From positions 118,490,264-118,554,263 of the forward strand of contig JAVGWX010000003.1 in NCBI GenBank assembly GCA_036924085.1: a stretch of 64,000 bases of DNA, read 5' to 3'. A program made the translations under genes and the position numbers. The notes under the pieces were generated by a model that saw only the letters and a list, made by a program, of their open reading frames with translations, was not told the origin of the DNA and ran no database searches. The DNA comes from Ariolimax columbianus. Lineage: Eukaryota; Mollusca; Gastropoda; Stylommatophora; Arionidae. Shown piece after piece: positions 44,759 through 55,299 of this stretch (within the stretch, counting starts at the first letter, position 1; each line of letters begins with the position of its first letter).

Positions 44759-44764
44759 GTAAGT
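44759..44764 (+). promoter_or_regulatory. Splice donor (GTAAGT)
   Basis: AAG|GTAAGTG matches the metazoan 5' splice-site consensus at all core positions and directly follows the signal-peptide codons. Confidence 0.65.
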
Positions 44765-44884
44765 GTAATCATGTTTAGAGAAACGTTTCTTTTTAATAAT
44801 TGCTTGTTCTTAATTTGTTGCACATGGGAAATACACTTGTACATACAACATACAATGTTATATGTCCCTTCTAGCTAATCTGTC

Positions 44885-45110
44885 TGGGTGGTAGAGCAGT
44901 TAGAAAGTGTGTCTGGCAAGGAAAGTGACCATGCTCAAGTCTACCCAGCTGTAGATGGGTATCTGACTTTCAACAAAGGAAGAAAGTGTAAAGCTTAAGG
45001 GTAAAACGATGGCTTTTCCACATACAGAAAGTAATATCACCCTACAGTACTGCAAATAGGTTGGTTGTTTTAACAGCGGCGTTCTGCAAAGGAAATGCTA
45101 CTTACTTGAT
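44885..45110 (+). mobile_element. tRNA-derived SINE
   Basis: TCTGGGTGGTAGAGCAGTTAG (A box) and CATGCTCAAGTCTACC (B-box-like) are followed by the motif CCAGCTGTAGATGGGTATCT, which also occurs, as CCAGCTGTAAATGGGTACCT, in the inverted SINE next to it. The 3' end GCGTTCTGCAAAGGAAATGC resembles the LINE tail at 27.51 kb (GCGTTCTGCAAAGGCCATGC), suggesting that the SINE uses that LINE's machinery. Confidence 0.7.
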
Positions 45111-45114
45111 TTTT

Positions 45115-45500
45115 TAGACGCTAGATATTGCGTTAGTGTAGAAATAAAAGGAAATGGAGTCTACCACAGAAATACACATTTTCAACTTCAATGTAAAATC
45201 GTACAGTAATAGGTAAGGTGAAGGTCAGTCCCATGGCAACAACTGCCGTCGGGGATGAAGATAACTCTTCATGTATTAAGCCGAAGCCTATGTGGGGTGG
45301 GGTGGATACTTCCCTTCCATGACGTTTATACCTTCCCAACTCATACGTCAGGTACCCATTTACAGCTGGGTCGACTGGAGTAGCGGTCGTAGCAGAATTT
45401 TTTATGTCCGTCCGTTATTTCGAGCCTTGGCGCGCCGTAAAACTCAGTCTTAGCAAGCAGGCTCACTGACGACTAGGCTACACGCTCCACAATCTACATG
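45115..45500 (-). mobile_element. tRNA-derived SINE with (ACCTT)-type end, inverted
   Basis: Read on the minus strand: a tRNA-like head (GTGTAGCCTAGTCGTCAGTG, then CAAGGCTCGAAATAAC as B box), the shared motif CCAGCTGTAAATGGGTACCT at about 45370-45350, and a body with GGAAGGGAAGTATCCACC and TCATCCCCGACGGCAG. It ends in CTTCACCTTACCTATTAC. Confidence 0.72.
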
Positions 45501-45655
45501 TCATCACAGGGGATGAAGATCACTCTCTTTGTACAGCCGTCGGGACAGTCCTTTATCTTGCTGTGTCCATGATGTTCGTCCATCACAGGTGATAAAGATC
45601 ACTCTCTTTGTACAGCCGTGTGGACAGCCCTTTCTCTTGCTGTGTCCGCTGAAAT
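45500..45655 (+). repeat. Two-copy tandem duplication, 79-bp period
   Basis: CACTCTCTTTGTACAGCCGT occurs at 45521 and 45600 within otherwise matching 79-bp units. Confidence 0.85.
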
Positions 45656-45889
45656 GGGTGACTTGAGCGGTGATTTGGATTAAAGTGAGAAAGAAACTCC
45701 GTCTTTTGTCAATCTCACTCTCTGGTCCTGAGCTACCTTTGCCTAAGGGCAAGATTTTATCCAGACGACTAGAGATGGCACAGGATGCAGATTTTTCTTC
45801 AGAGTTTACTCCCGATGCCGTTTCCGTAAACAGGTATCCGCCAGGCAGCGGAGGGGGATGACATCTATCGTTGTGTGTCGTGCCTTTCC

Positions 45890-46315
45890 CATAACCACAA
45901 GAGGCCATAGATACATCACTCAGCATTTAAGTGATGTGCATCTCTCCCGGGCGTGTTCTAGTCCATCATAGTTGTGTCTAAAGTTCACAGTCACACCAAA
46001 ATTGCAGTTTGGGCGAAGGGCTCCAATCTCTCGGAGTTCAAATGTGTGAACTTGACCTTGAGAATACGACACACTTTAAAGCGTAATGTTAAGTCATGAC
46101 CAGGATAATCGGAGGGAAGAAAACAAAACAAAAACGAATGAATTAGCCAGTCCATATGAAACACAACGTCACGTTTCCGTAATCACAAGTGTAAGTCGCC
46201 GACTAGTCTGAATTCTAGGTAAATCCGAGGCCTGGCGACATCCATTGTGAGCTAAAACAACAGAGTAATGTAGACCAGCTGGTAGGGAGCCATCTTTGCC
46301 GCTCTTTTATCATTC
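45890..46315 (+). repeat. Dispersed repeat family 2, copy 1
   Basis: About 350 bp matches 48.37-48.87 kb in the same orientation. Shared landmarks are ATAGTTGTGTCTAAA, GTGTGAACTTGACC versus ATGTGAACTAGACC, CACGTTTCCG, ACACAAGTGTAAGT-type sequence, GTGAATTC-type sequence, and GCCATCTTTGC at the end. No coding frame is conserved. Confidence 0.8.
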
Positions 46316-46539
46316 TACAGTATGGCTCAACAGCGTGGGGAGCAATGAAATATTCAACGAAAATGGTTTCGACAATGAATGCCTGCCCAGAAAAGAGGCT
46401 ACAAATGGTATGATAAGGTCCCTAATATTTAACTTTGGGAAAGAAATTGACAGATGCAAGCAGTACTTGATATAAAGCTGGTGTTGGTTATGTCATACAC
46501 TACAATATTCAGCGTTTATGATTACAAGAAAGTCTTTGT

Positions 46540-46750
46540 TTTGGAAATCCCAGGGCAAGTGAAGTAGGGGCAGACCTAAACACTCGTTGAGAAGAGAGCT
46601 TGCGACATTCATAACGGCATTAAAGAAGACGCTGCCAGAGTTACAGAGCTGGCATTGATAGCATATGACATGAAGACTAGGTGACCATTAATGACGACCT
46701 TTGCTCTGCCTGTAGAGTTTAGAGGTTTTGATGATCATTTTATGTAAGAA
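46540..46750 (+). pseudogene. Possible LINE C-terminal remnant
   Basis: SRGRPKHSLRRELATFI (about 46565-46620) resembles the GRPRxxWRR block at the C-terminus of endonuclease-RT LINEs, and a decayed LCP/LCL-type end follows near 46700. It is short and broken. Confidence 0.45.
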
Positions 46751-46819
46751 ACAAGCAGTTTTTTTCCTGTGTATAATAATTATATTGTCTTATTTTCGCT
46801 ACATGTGACACACATTTAA

Positions 46820-47240
46820 GCGGGGGCTCGACTTCATCGCCTCGGGTTTTCCCCATTTAGCTAGATCTCTCTCGGCAGATGTACCCCATCTGTTGAGAGC
46901 ATCGCACAAAGCACGAACTCCGTAGCTCCAGCGATGAACCCAGGGATCTCCGGAAAAAATTGACATCATGGACCGACCGTCGCAGCTCGTATAAGAATAG
47001 GCAAGTCTGGATCCGGTGAAACAAGACTCCACCCCACTTTCAAGTAGTTCTGCCTGGAAGCAGGGTGTTTCATGACAGTCTGGTCATCCATATCGGGATC
47101 GACACTGTGATCCTCATTGTGGAGAGCTTAGAGCTTACAAATACGGCTCGCATTGCACTACGGACAGGGGGACCCGGTACACCTTCTCAAGTATGCCTCC
47201 GGATATGAGGAGAGCCACTGTAACTAGCCACCAAAGAAAG
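46820..47240 (-). repeat. Dispersed repeat family copy (minus orientation)
   Basis: The reverse complement of 47050-47230 matches 2690-2870: GGCTCTCCTCATATCCGGAGG, ATACTTGAGAAGG, GTGCAATGCGAG and ATGAGGATCACAGTG. The part to 46820 is not matched elsewhere in the window. Minus-strand open frames here are not supported as genes. Confidence 0.6.
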
Positions 47241-47244
47241 TCGT

Positions 47245-48115
47245 CAAGAGTACCTAATTCTACTACGAGAGGCATTAGCAACCACATCAATACAAATGTA
47301 GCAGTAGGGGACTGATGTAGCTGGCCTCTTGAAACTGTGTCTGTAAGACATCACTCACTAGTTTCAATTCTTGCAGTCCTAGATTTGGTGGCAAATTGTT
47401 TTACTTAATAAAGTGGCTAGGTTTATAGAAAACCTTGTTTATCTGCATTTAACGGCATATTTGAGAGGTGATAGTGATTATATTAATTGCTCTATTGCAT
47501 ACCATTCGAATCAATCCTTTCGAGTCATAGCACTTGAGTTGTACCAATGGTACAGAGTCATTATAATACAGTGTTATTATTGCATTTTCTAATATTACTA
47601 ACATTTTTTTGTGTGGACAGTTTCTATCCTGCTAATTTGATGTATTCTTTTTATTCCAAGCGCTATGTCTTACTTACTTGGGCGATAAAGTCTTTACACT
47701 ATTTACTGACCCTAGTTTCACGGTCTGCCGGGGTCTTTGTGAATGACAAGGACAAGAATAGCACCCCTGTCTCACAGAGAGCAAGTCGAAAAAAGCGACT
47801 AACTGTGTGACATGGCATAACACCGACCCTGGTTAGGTAGTTTGTTTAGAGCAGCATAGATGGCGCCTAACAGGCAGCGAGTCTAGTTTGCTCTAGTGTT
47901 TGGATCTATTAAGATGGACTCGCACAGCGGTTAACCACCCTACGTAAGCGCTTGTCTCAACGCAGCGGAGTATTAAGCTATTCGAGCCTAGCCCGCTAAA
48001 CAGGAAACCCTACTCCCGGCTACATCCAGCTCACTCCACAGTTGGGAACTGCGCACACGGGCATCTGTCCCTGTAGAAGTGCAGGTTAACTAAGACTAAG
48101 TTTTAGGTAGTGGTA
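47245..48115. other. No supported gene; one weak tRNA-like patch
   Basis: GACTCGCACAGCGGTTAACC and TATTCGAGCC at about 47923-47987 resemble A and B boxes of a SINE head, but no body or tail is clear. The open frame at 47547-47810 has no motif. Confidence 0.35.
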
Positions 48116-48124
48116 CAATTACAT

Positions 48125-48366
48125 TTATATCTGATCGTGATACTAACCAGACCAGTTAAATCCTTGTCAAATCATAAAACTAACCAGATCAGTTAAATTC
48201 TTGTCAAATCATAAAACTAACCAGACCAGTTAAATTCTTGTCAAATCATAAAACTAACCAGATCAGTTAAATTCTTGTCAAATCATAAAACTAACCAGAT
48301 CAGTTAAATTCTTGTCCAATTATGAAACTAATCGGACCAGTTAAACTATTGTCAGATTGTGATACT
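48125..48366 (+). repeat. 37-bp minisatellite, left half
   Basis: AACCAGATCAGTTAAATTC and TTGTCAAATCATAAAAC form 37-bp units repeated about six times, ending at the insertion of dispersed repeat family 2. Confidence 0.92.
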
Positions 48367-48868
48367 AACCATCATCATCAGTCCCATAACCTAGAAGCAC
48401 GTTGAGGTACCGTTATTGCAGTTTGTAGTACCAGCTCTGGTCATACAACAACGGTGCGTCTTGGCCGCTACACACCTGACGGAGATCATATCTCCAGGTG
48501 GCAGTTTATTATAGTTGTGTCTAAATTTCAAACAACAAAGCTGACCCTGTCTTCACCTAGGGTGAAGGGCGCCATTCTTGTGAAGTTCAGCCATGTGAAC
48601 TAGACCGTGAAATATGACACATGTTTAAGATTAGTGCTATTCATATAGCCGATGTACATTCAAGGAGAATCTGACGGAAGAAAACACACACAACGAACGA
48701 ATTAACCAGTTCAAATGGAAAACAACAACACGTTTCCGGGAACACAAGTGTAAGTAGTTGACTAGTGTGAATTCCTGGCAAATCCATAGTCTGGTGGCAT
48801 TCACAATGAACTAAAACAGAAAGCAATGTAGACGCGCAGCCAGTTATGACGCCATCTTTGCTGCTAAC
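48367..48868 (+). mobile_element. Dispersed repeat family 2, copy 2, inserted into the 37-bp minisatellite
   Basis: The insert begins ATCATCATCAGTCCCATAAC and ends CGCCATCTTTGCTG. CTAACC is present immediately before it (about 48364-48369) and immediately after it (about 48868-48873), and minisatellite units continue on both sides. This is what an insertion with a short TSD would leave, although CTAACC is itself part of the minisatellite unit. It matches 45.89-46.31 kb. Confidence 0.68.
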
Positions 48869-49200
48869 CACTTCAATAACATTCTTATCAGATCATGATT
48901 CTAACCATATCAATAAAAATCTTGTCAGATCATTATACTAACCACTTCAATAACATATTTGTCAGATCGTGATACGAACCACTTCAGTAAAAATCTTGTC
49001 AGACTATGATACTAATCGGACCAGTAACATTCTTGTCAGATCATTATACTAACCACTTCAATACAATATTTGTTAGATCGTGATACGAATCATTTCAGTA
49101 AAAAATCTTGTCAGACTATGATACCAATCGGACCAGTAACAATCTTGTCAGACTATGATACTAATCGGACCAGTAACATTCTTGTCAGATCAGGATAGAT
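48869..49200 (+). repeat. 37-bp minisatellite, right half (diverged)
   Basis: Units of the type ATACTAATCGGACCAGTAAC with TCTTGTCAGA continue for about nine copies. They are more diverged than the left half. Confidence 0.88.
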
Positions 49201-49204
49201 GATC

Positions 49205-49455
49205 TGACAAAATCATTGATGATTTCTTTAAGTAAAGAAAGATCCAGATTAGATATTGGGAAATATTTTTTTTTAGTGGTGAATGCTTGAAAGGCATTAC
49301 CACAGGAGGTGGTGGAGGTAGAGACAGTTAATGCATTTAAGAATAGATTGGATGTGCAGTTTTTAGAGCAGGGTAATGCAGGTGTGACTGGTTGTCCACA
49401 GACTCTGATGATTCTTCTAAACAAGTATAAAAACGTTAAGTTAAGTTAAGTAACA
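49205..49455 (+). pseudogene. 3' end of a CR1/L2-like LINE with (TTAAG)n tail
   Basis: The plus strand encodes RSRLDIGKYFFLVVNA*KA, then LPQEVVEVETVNAFKNRLD (about 49294-49350), the conserved C-terminal block of CR1/L2-type ORF2. It continues open to the tail TTAAGTTAAGTTAAG at 49436-49450. One stop lies at the usual Trp codon of NAWN. Confidence 0.8.
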
Positions 49456-49459
49456 ACTT

Positions 49460-49965
49460 CAGAAAAATTCTTATCCAATTATAATATTAGGCAGTCGCTC
49501 TGTTTAGTTTTTTTTAAATATATTAATTTAGTCTGTCACTTACAACATTGTACTCGTGTAGCAATAAAGTCTGTTTAGAAACACGTCCTTCAAACTTCAT
49601 ATAATATATCAAGAATTCTTGCACGGATCACCATGAATTTGTGCATGTGTTTTTATGTTGTCCACGGCTTTGTGATTATATAATTTTCAATTATATATTC
49701 AGCAGGTTTTTATGTGTTTGTCCTTATACCGATCATTTTTTTGTCTCTACAAAATATTATTTACTCTATTTGCACAAATAGGACAGTTTTTCGGAGCCAT
49801 TTGCGTATCTCCATTTGTCGCATTTTAATATATTTTTAGAGCTGTTACCAAATAATATGCAATGAGTCGATCTTGTTGATATATTTGAACAATAGCAAAT
49901 AACATTGTTTGTTGAAAAGAGCACACAGAGTCTATTTCTCACCTTATTCAGAGTCCGGCGAGTCT
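49460..49965. other. AT-rich sequence, no supported gene
   Basis: No open frame, motif or array of note. Confidence 0.4.
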
Positions 49966-49974
49966 AAGAGATTG

Positions 49975-50392
49975 ATACTTACTTTCCGTGTCCAAGCACC
50001 ACGTTATATATCTTGATTTCAGTATTCAGCGACATGGATTGCCTTGTCATTTGCCTCCAGCATGTCGCACCTATTGCATGTTTCCTGGAGGTTGGGGCAG
50101 GTCATCAGGTGGTCTGGGCCCTGTATAGCACCACAATCACATGTGTCATCATCGGTGTATCCCCATCGCGTTATGTTCCTCTTGCACCGTGATACACCAG
50201 TTCGGAGTCTGTTCAGCGATTTCAATATTGTGTATGGTAGATGATGTCCAGGAGCAGGTTCCTCCCGAAGTTCCATTTCTGAGGCATGCACAAATTCGTG
50301 CCACCTCTCGATACGGCGACTTTCAGTGTTGTATTTATGGGGTTTGTTATTTTTAGAAAGCTATGTCTGAATTTTAGTCTTGTGTTTTGAGT
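49975..50392 (-). pseudogene. LINE C-terminal end (SLNRLRTGV family), copy 1
   Basis: The minus strand encodes a QNTRLKFRHSF-like block, EMELREEPAPGHHLPYTI, LKSLNRLRTGVSRCKRNI, WGYTDDDTCDCG, and GPDHLMTCPNLQETC. This is the C-terminal end of an RT-bearing LINE with a CxC..H..C motif. It ends in a tail read as GTAAGTATC on that strand. A second copy lies at 54.87-55.29 kb, close to 88-90% identical. Confidence 0.85.
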
Positions 50393-50399
50393 TTGACGA

Positions 50400-50750
50400 C
50401 TGCTCTGGACTGAACGAAACGCAAACCATATTTTCACCAAAATTCCTTTTCCTATTTTAAGACATGGTCTTCACATTTAGCACAGCAATCTTTTTTTTTT
50501 TTTAATAAATGGCCCTGAATATATAAATTCTTTGCATTGTATAGAGTAAAAGTTTTGTTTCCAGCTGCCTCTTGTCCTTTAACTTTTGCCCCTAACTAGA
50601 TCTATTAGGTTTCAATGTGAATGGTAAGGTGGCAGTCTAAAACACTTATGGCTATGTTTCTCTATTAACTTGTTTATATGATATTGCGTTGTTATGGGAC
50701 AGAATTTCTGGTTTTAAATTCAATGGAATGTGTTTATTTGTGTTCCTTTA
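50400..50750. other. No supported gene
   Basis: AT-rich sequence between a LINE tail and a transposase relic. Confidence 0.4.
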
Positions 50751-50754
50751 TGAG

Positions 50755-51265
50755 CCTCATCTTTATTGCAGTTTTTGCACTTGATGACGTCGAAACTTTG
50801 CCTTCTTGTGGGATGATGCATTGTCAATTATCAGACAATAAGGTTTATCTAAAGACGGAAGAACATTTGTCCCGATCCACTCTATAACTATTTGGCCGTT
50901 CATTTCTGTGTGATAGTTCCGATATTTTTGTGATTTTGAAACGAAAACGAGTTCAGCATTCTTCACCAACCCATGATGTCTGCTTCCTCAATGGCTGTTA
51001 TCAAGTTCTATCCTTTGCTACATGGTACACATCTCTTTTTCGTTCGATCTACCCACTGCCATTCTTTTTCACTGGTGTCGTGAGCATTGATCCATGTTTC
51101 ATCCACATTCACAATGTCATTACTTTTTCTACACATTTCTTGTACTTCATGCTGATACTTGCTTCTCATGGCTACTAGATTAGGCTTTTCACAAATGATG
51201 TTTCTTCCGTTAGCATACATACACTTGAAAGGTGAAGGCTGCTTTTTCATAGTTTTCCATAAAGC
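50755..51265 (-). pseudogene. Tc1/mariner-IS630-type transposase relic (DDE_3-like)
   Basis: Read on the minus strand from 51250: NGRNIICEKPNLVAMRSKYQ, then DIVNVDETWINAHDTSEK (51115-51060, first catalytic Asp in VDETW), a gap with a frameshift, then SQKYRNYHTEMNGQIVIEWI and LPSLDKPYCLIIDNASSHKK (about 50850-50790, second catalytic Asp in IIDNASSH). The third acidic residue is not found. The two pieces are in different frames. These motif patterns are typical of IS630/Tc1/mariner-superfamily proteins of invertebrates. Terminal inverted repeats were not found. Confidence 0.82.
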
Positions 51266-51639
51266 AGATTTTGATTAATGAATACCTTTGTTTGTTCTCA
51301 GCAAAATATTAATTTTATTTTAGTATCTTCGTTTATTTCGAAACAAATATTAACACAATTCCTCGTGTGATAACGTCGTTGTCACACTTATCTAGTGTTT
51401 GCTTTCTTCCTTGCAGTTTTGTCTTCTCTCTTGATTTAGAAATGGAGTGATCGTATACATAAACCCAAAGCGTGCATTTTTCTTTTTTTGGGGGGTTTGA
51501 AATGGAACGACAAAGGCCCCACCACTTAGCCTCTATGTAAAAATATGTGTTTATATGCATTGCGATGCTTTGGAGTGTTACGAATTTCACTTTCATTCTC
51601 ATTATAAAATATATTCAATGGAAGTTTTTCACGCCTTTG

Positions 51640-51835
51640 AATTATGCCTGTAGCAGTGAGCGACACGCAGATGAAGCAAAACATTACCTTTATCAGCACT
51701 CTCGGGACGTGAGCAAAGCTGCTGCAACCTATCACTTAATGTCCTCTCAGGGCCTACACCAGAGTAAACTTACTCATTGTGGACATTCAGCAATAATAAC
51801 AACAATAACAACAACAACAACAACACAGCAACAAC
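51640..51835 (-). repeat. Dispersed repeat family copy with (AAC)n end
   Basis: CCTCTCAGGGCCTACACC and GTAAACTTACTCATTGTGG match the distal part of the copy at 31.95-32.3 kb. An (AAC)n run at 51790-51834 forms the end. Confidence 0.7.
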
Positions 51836-51839
51836 ACGC

Positions 51840-53490
51840 CTTTTAAAAATATGTTGGTTTCCTATAAAGACTGGCAAGAGTTTCAAGTTCATTGATAAAT
51901 ATTTCGTGCAACTAATTTTAGGGTCTGGCCTTTCTCGCAAAACACGTGGACATTGAGGTCAACAAATTTGCCCAGCAAATGATTACCACTGAGATAGTGT
52001 AAACAACTGAAAGGACTTATGAGAAGCTGTGTTTGCTTTTGTAAACCGCAAATTCGTACAAATTGAAACCATCTGCTTGAATTCACTAAACTTTCTTTTT
52101 CAACATAATGTTTTGAAGATTGCCGTTAATATGCCACATTTCAACAATTTTGGTCAAATGGATTCTGAATTATAGCATTTTAAAGAGCGGGACAAGTTCC
52201 GAAACGTACCATAATTAGCTTTCATTGCGCGATAACCTCCCTTGGCATACCCTTTTCTGTACTTCTCTGACGGAACGTAATTGTAAGTTGGAAATGTTAA
52301 TGAGTTCTTTGAACTCAACTGAAACACAACACTTCCTTGACCTTCAGGAAGATAAATTGTTTATGCATTGTCCGTGATGAGCTTCTAGTTGACAGTATAG
52401 GCTTTACGTATCATCTTAAAACTCTTCTTCCTTGCTTCTATTGACACATAATTCGTTCATTTGAAAGTTTTAATTTCTGGAAAGCAAATTTGTATTGGTT
52501 ATTCTATCAGAATGGGATCAATAGTACAACGCCTGTCGGGGATTAGTTTATTAGTTGTGTGTACTTTATTTTCTTGAAGCCACTGTTGTTAATCACATTC
52601 TCTTCTTTTTTTTCTGTTATACATCAACCACCATCTGTAATGACGATCCCTTGGTATCTGTATTTTGTTATTTGTTTTAATAGTTCTTCTTGGTCTTAAT
52701 CTCACATTTGATCATGTTTGATCACATCCTCCTGGTTTCTGTTCTCTGTGGTGTCAACTTGCATGTGTAAATTATGTTCCTGCTCCGATATGACAGTGTC
52801 GCCTACATAACGGAATGTTGGACTATTTTATTTCTTATTTCTGTGTTGCATCTCCATTATGGTATTGTGATACCCTCCATATATGTATATTTATGAAGTT
52901 CATTTAATTGTGAACCGTTAACTGTCATTCAGCGCTCTGTAGAATTATGTTTTTTATTGATGATCATCTGTTTAATACGTTTACTAATTAAACTATTATT
53001 TTACTTTCTTTTTCATCCATATCAACCATTCACTGTTTTTCTCCGTCATTATATCATCAGGATTTTGCACATTTCATTTGTTGTTTCCATCAAATTATCT
53101 TCTGTCTGGCTTTTCCCCCGTGCGTCCCAATATATTGTGAGTGTAAATGAAAAATAGCTCATGTGCTTGTACTTGTCCATGCCTAACATGTGTTATTTCC
53201 TTGACATTACTAATATGGTTGCCATTTCGTAAAGCTGTCACTTGGTGCCAACATCATTTTACCATCTCTGTAGCTTATATTGAACGAATAAAGATTGCTA
53301 AGGCAATAAACCCGCCATCTGGTTACAGGCATCTATTTTTTATAGCTGATCAACAATTTAAAAAGAATAACAATAAAAATATACTATTAGATACACAAGT
53401 CATATCAACAAAACTAGACGCGTTGCATCCATTTTACCTCCTTCTGCGGTTAACACTCAACCTTCTTCACAATTATTGAGAGTAACATAG
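51840..53490. other. T-rich region without supported gene
   Basis: Open frames at 52957-53157 and 53147-53479 have no motif, signal peptide pattern or splice context that I can support. Confidence 0.4.
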
Positions 53491-53685
53491 TCCCTAATAA
53501 CGTGGCGGTGAGGTAGACGACCAGGAGACATTGTGAGACATACATGTGTTGTGCTTCACTGCCTCATTTGTATTCATGCAACCCTAATATAGTCTACAAA
53601 CGTGGCGGTGAGGTAGACTGGAACAGGACACTGCGCTTAACAGTCCCATTTGTATCCCAGAAACCCTTTCAAAAACTGGCAGATA
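53490..53685 (+). repeat. Two-copy tandem duplication, 100-bp period
   Basis: CGTGGCGGTGAGGTAGAC begins at 53501 and again at 53601, with matching CCTCATTTGTAT and CCCATTTGTAT blocks further along each unit. Confidence 0.88.
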
Positions 53686-53689
53686 AGTG

Positions 53690-54300
53690 CATATAATATT
53701 TATTTTTTAAACCACAAGTGATAATGACAACCCTTCCATGAAAGAAAACGGTATTGTATAATATATATGACACTATGGCTGTATGACGTTGGAATACAAA
53801 TAATCCGTCTGATGCATTGAAGAGCCTGTATGCAACATTTACAACACATTAATCAGCATGAACGCATCGATACGTCCGCCATAACATATTTACAGCAAAA
53901 AAAAAGTGCTGATGCCGTCACCTCACGCGCAATCTTTGTTGCCCATTTATGGAAGATCACTTCTCGTCGATTCTAGTTTTACTTGTTGGAATTACTCTAC
54001 GCTCTGATGAATCGCCCCAGTAATGACGTCTCGATACAATTCTGCTTCTTCGTTTGATTTACAATGTCAGCTTCTTCGTTGTCTTGTCCGTTTTTCACCC
54101 CAGCCGGAGTATAGGACCATGGCAATAGTTGATCTACCTTCTACCTTAGGAAGCCGACGTCATAGAAAGCTGAGTCCTTTCTCAGTGCTAGTATCTGAAT
54201 CATATATAATTTTCTTTGCCGGCTTATTCATTGCTGGTTTCTGAATCATATATAACTCTCTTAGCCAGCTTTTTCAACATAAATGAAGGTGCCGTAGTCC
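53690..54300. other. No supported gene
   Basis: A short duplicated segment (GAATCATATATAA at about 54198 and 54243) is the only structure. The 73-codon frame at 54023-54244 is unsupported. Confidence 0.4.
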
Positions 54301-54317
54301 TAGTCCTTTTTTTTTTA

Positions 54318-54402
54318 CCAGTAAGAGACCTCAGTAAGAGACCTCAGTAAGACATCGCAGTAAGAGACCTCAGTAAGAGACCTCAGTAAGAGACACCAGT
54401 AT
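54318..54402 (+). repeat. 13-bp tandem repeat (AGTAAGAGACCTC)n
   Basis: About six units of AGTAAGAGACCTC, one altered to AGTAAGACATCGC. Confidence 0.92.
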
Positions 54403-54867
54403 CAACTCTTAGAAGAGGATATCTTGAATATATGTAAAGCAAGTCTTTTGTCTTCCCTGAGTTGATCCTTGGTTCCATTACTGGTTGAGCAATGGATAGA
54501 CATACTGCATCTTCTTGCATGTCGTAAAAGTAGACTAAAAAGAGTTGTGCTTGGGGCTAGCGACCTCACTTTGTAAAAGATACTGGTACAGAAGCCACAA
54601 CTCAAAATCTCGCAAAGTTCTTTCAGGCCGTAGTTCTTCTAAGTTAGGCCAACCGTGGTCGTGAATCTATATTTCTTCTAGAGTGAAAATGAGACAAGAT
54701 ATAATAAACTATTGTCAGATTCAGGGTATCAGCGTTTGCATCATAACATGTTTATGATTGGTGATGGTGATGGTTATATGCGCATAGACTGCTCCTTTAA
54801 CTCTCTGTAATAAGGCAAACAAATTGAGATTATAGGTTACGATAATTCTATAGCAGACACTTCTGTC

Positions 54868-55292
54868 TGAGATACTTACTTACTTCCCCTGTCCAAGCAC
54901 CACGTTATAAATCTTGCCTCCAGTACTCAGCTACATGGATTGCTTTGCCATTTGTCTCCAGTATGTCGCACATATTGCATGTTTCCTGGAGGTTGGGGCA
55001 GGTCATCAGGTTGTCTGGGACCAGTATTGCACCGCAATCCCGTGTGTCATCATCTGTGTATCCCCATTGCTTCATATTCCTCTTGCACCGTTATACACCA
55101 GTTCGAAGTCTGTTCAGCGACTTCCATTTTGTGTATGGTAGATGATGTCCAGGAGCAGGTTCCTCCCGAAGTTCCATCTCTGGGGCCGGCACCAATTTTT
55201 GCCACCTCTGGATACGGAGACTTTCAGTGTTTGTATGTATGGGGTTTGTTGTTTTTAGAAATCTATGTCTGGATTTAAGTCTTGTGTTTTGT
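54868..55292 (-). pseudogene. LINE C-terminal end (SLNRLRTGV family), copy 2
   Basis: The minus strand encodes QNTRLKSRHRFLKTTNPI, RIQRWQKLVPAPEMELREE, PAPGHHLPYTKWKSLNRLRT, and a terminal DDDTRDCG...HLMTCPNLQ-like block with DN in place of DH. It is colinear with the copy at 49.98-50.39 kb up to GTCTTGTGTTTTG near 55290, where similarity stops and GC-rich sequence begins. The tail (AAGT)n is at about 54870-54880. It lies antisense to the 18S and copy A. Confidence 0.85.
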
Positions 55293-55299
55293 ACCTGAT

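Noticed and set aside
45504..45926. 140-codon minus-strand open frame
   Set aside because: It spans a 79-bp tandem duplication, which doubles one segment of the frame, and shows no recognisable domain.
53147..53479. 110-codon plus-strand open frame
   Set aside because: No motif, no convincing start and no splice sites. Composition is like the surrounding T-rich sequence.
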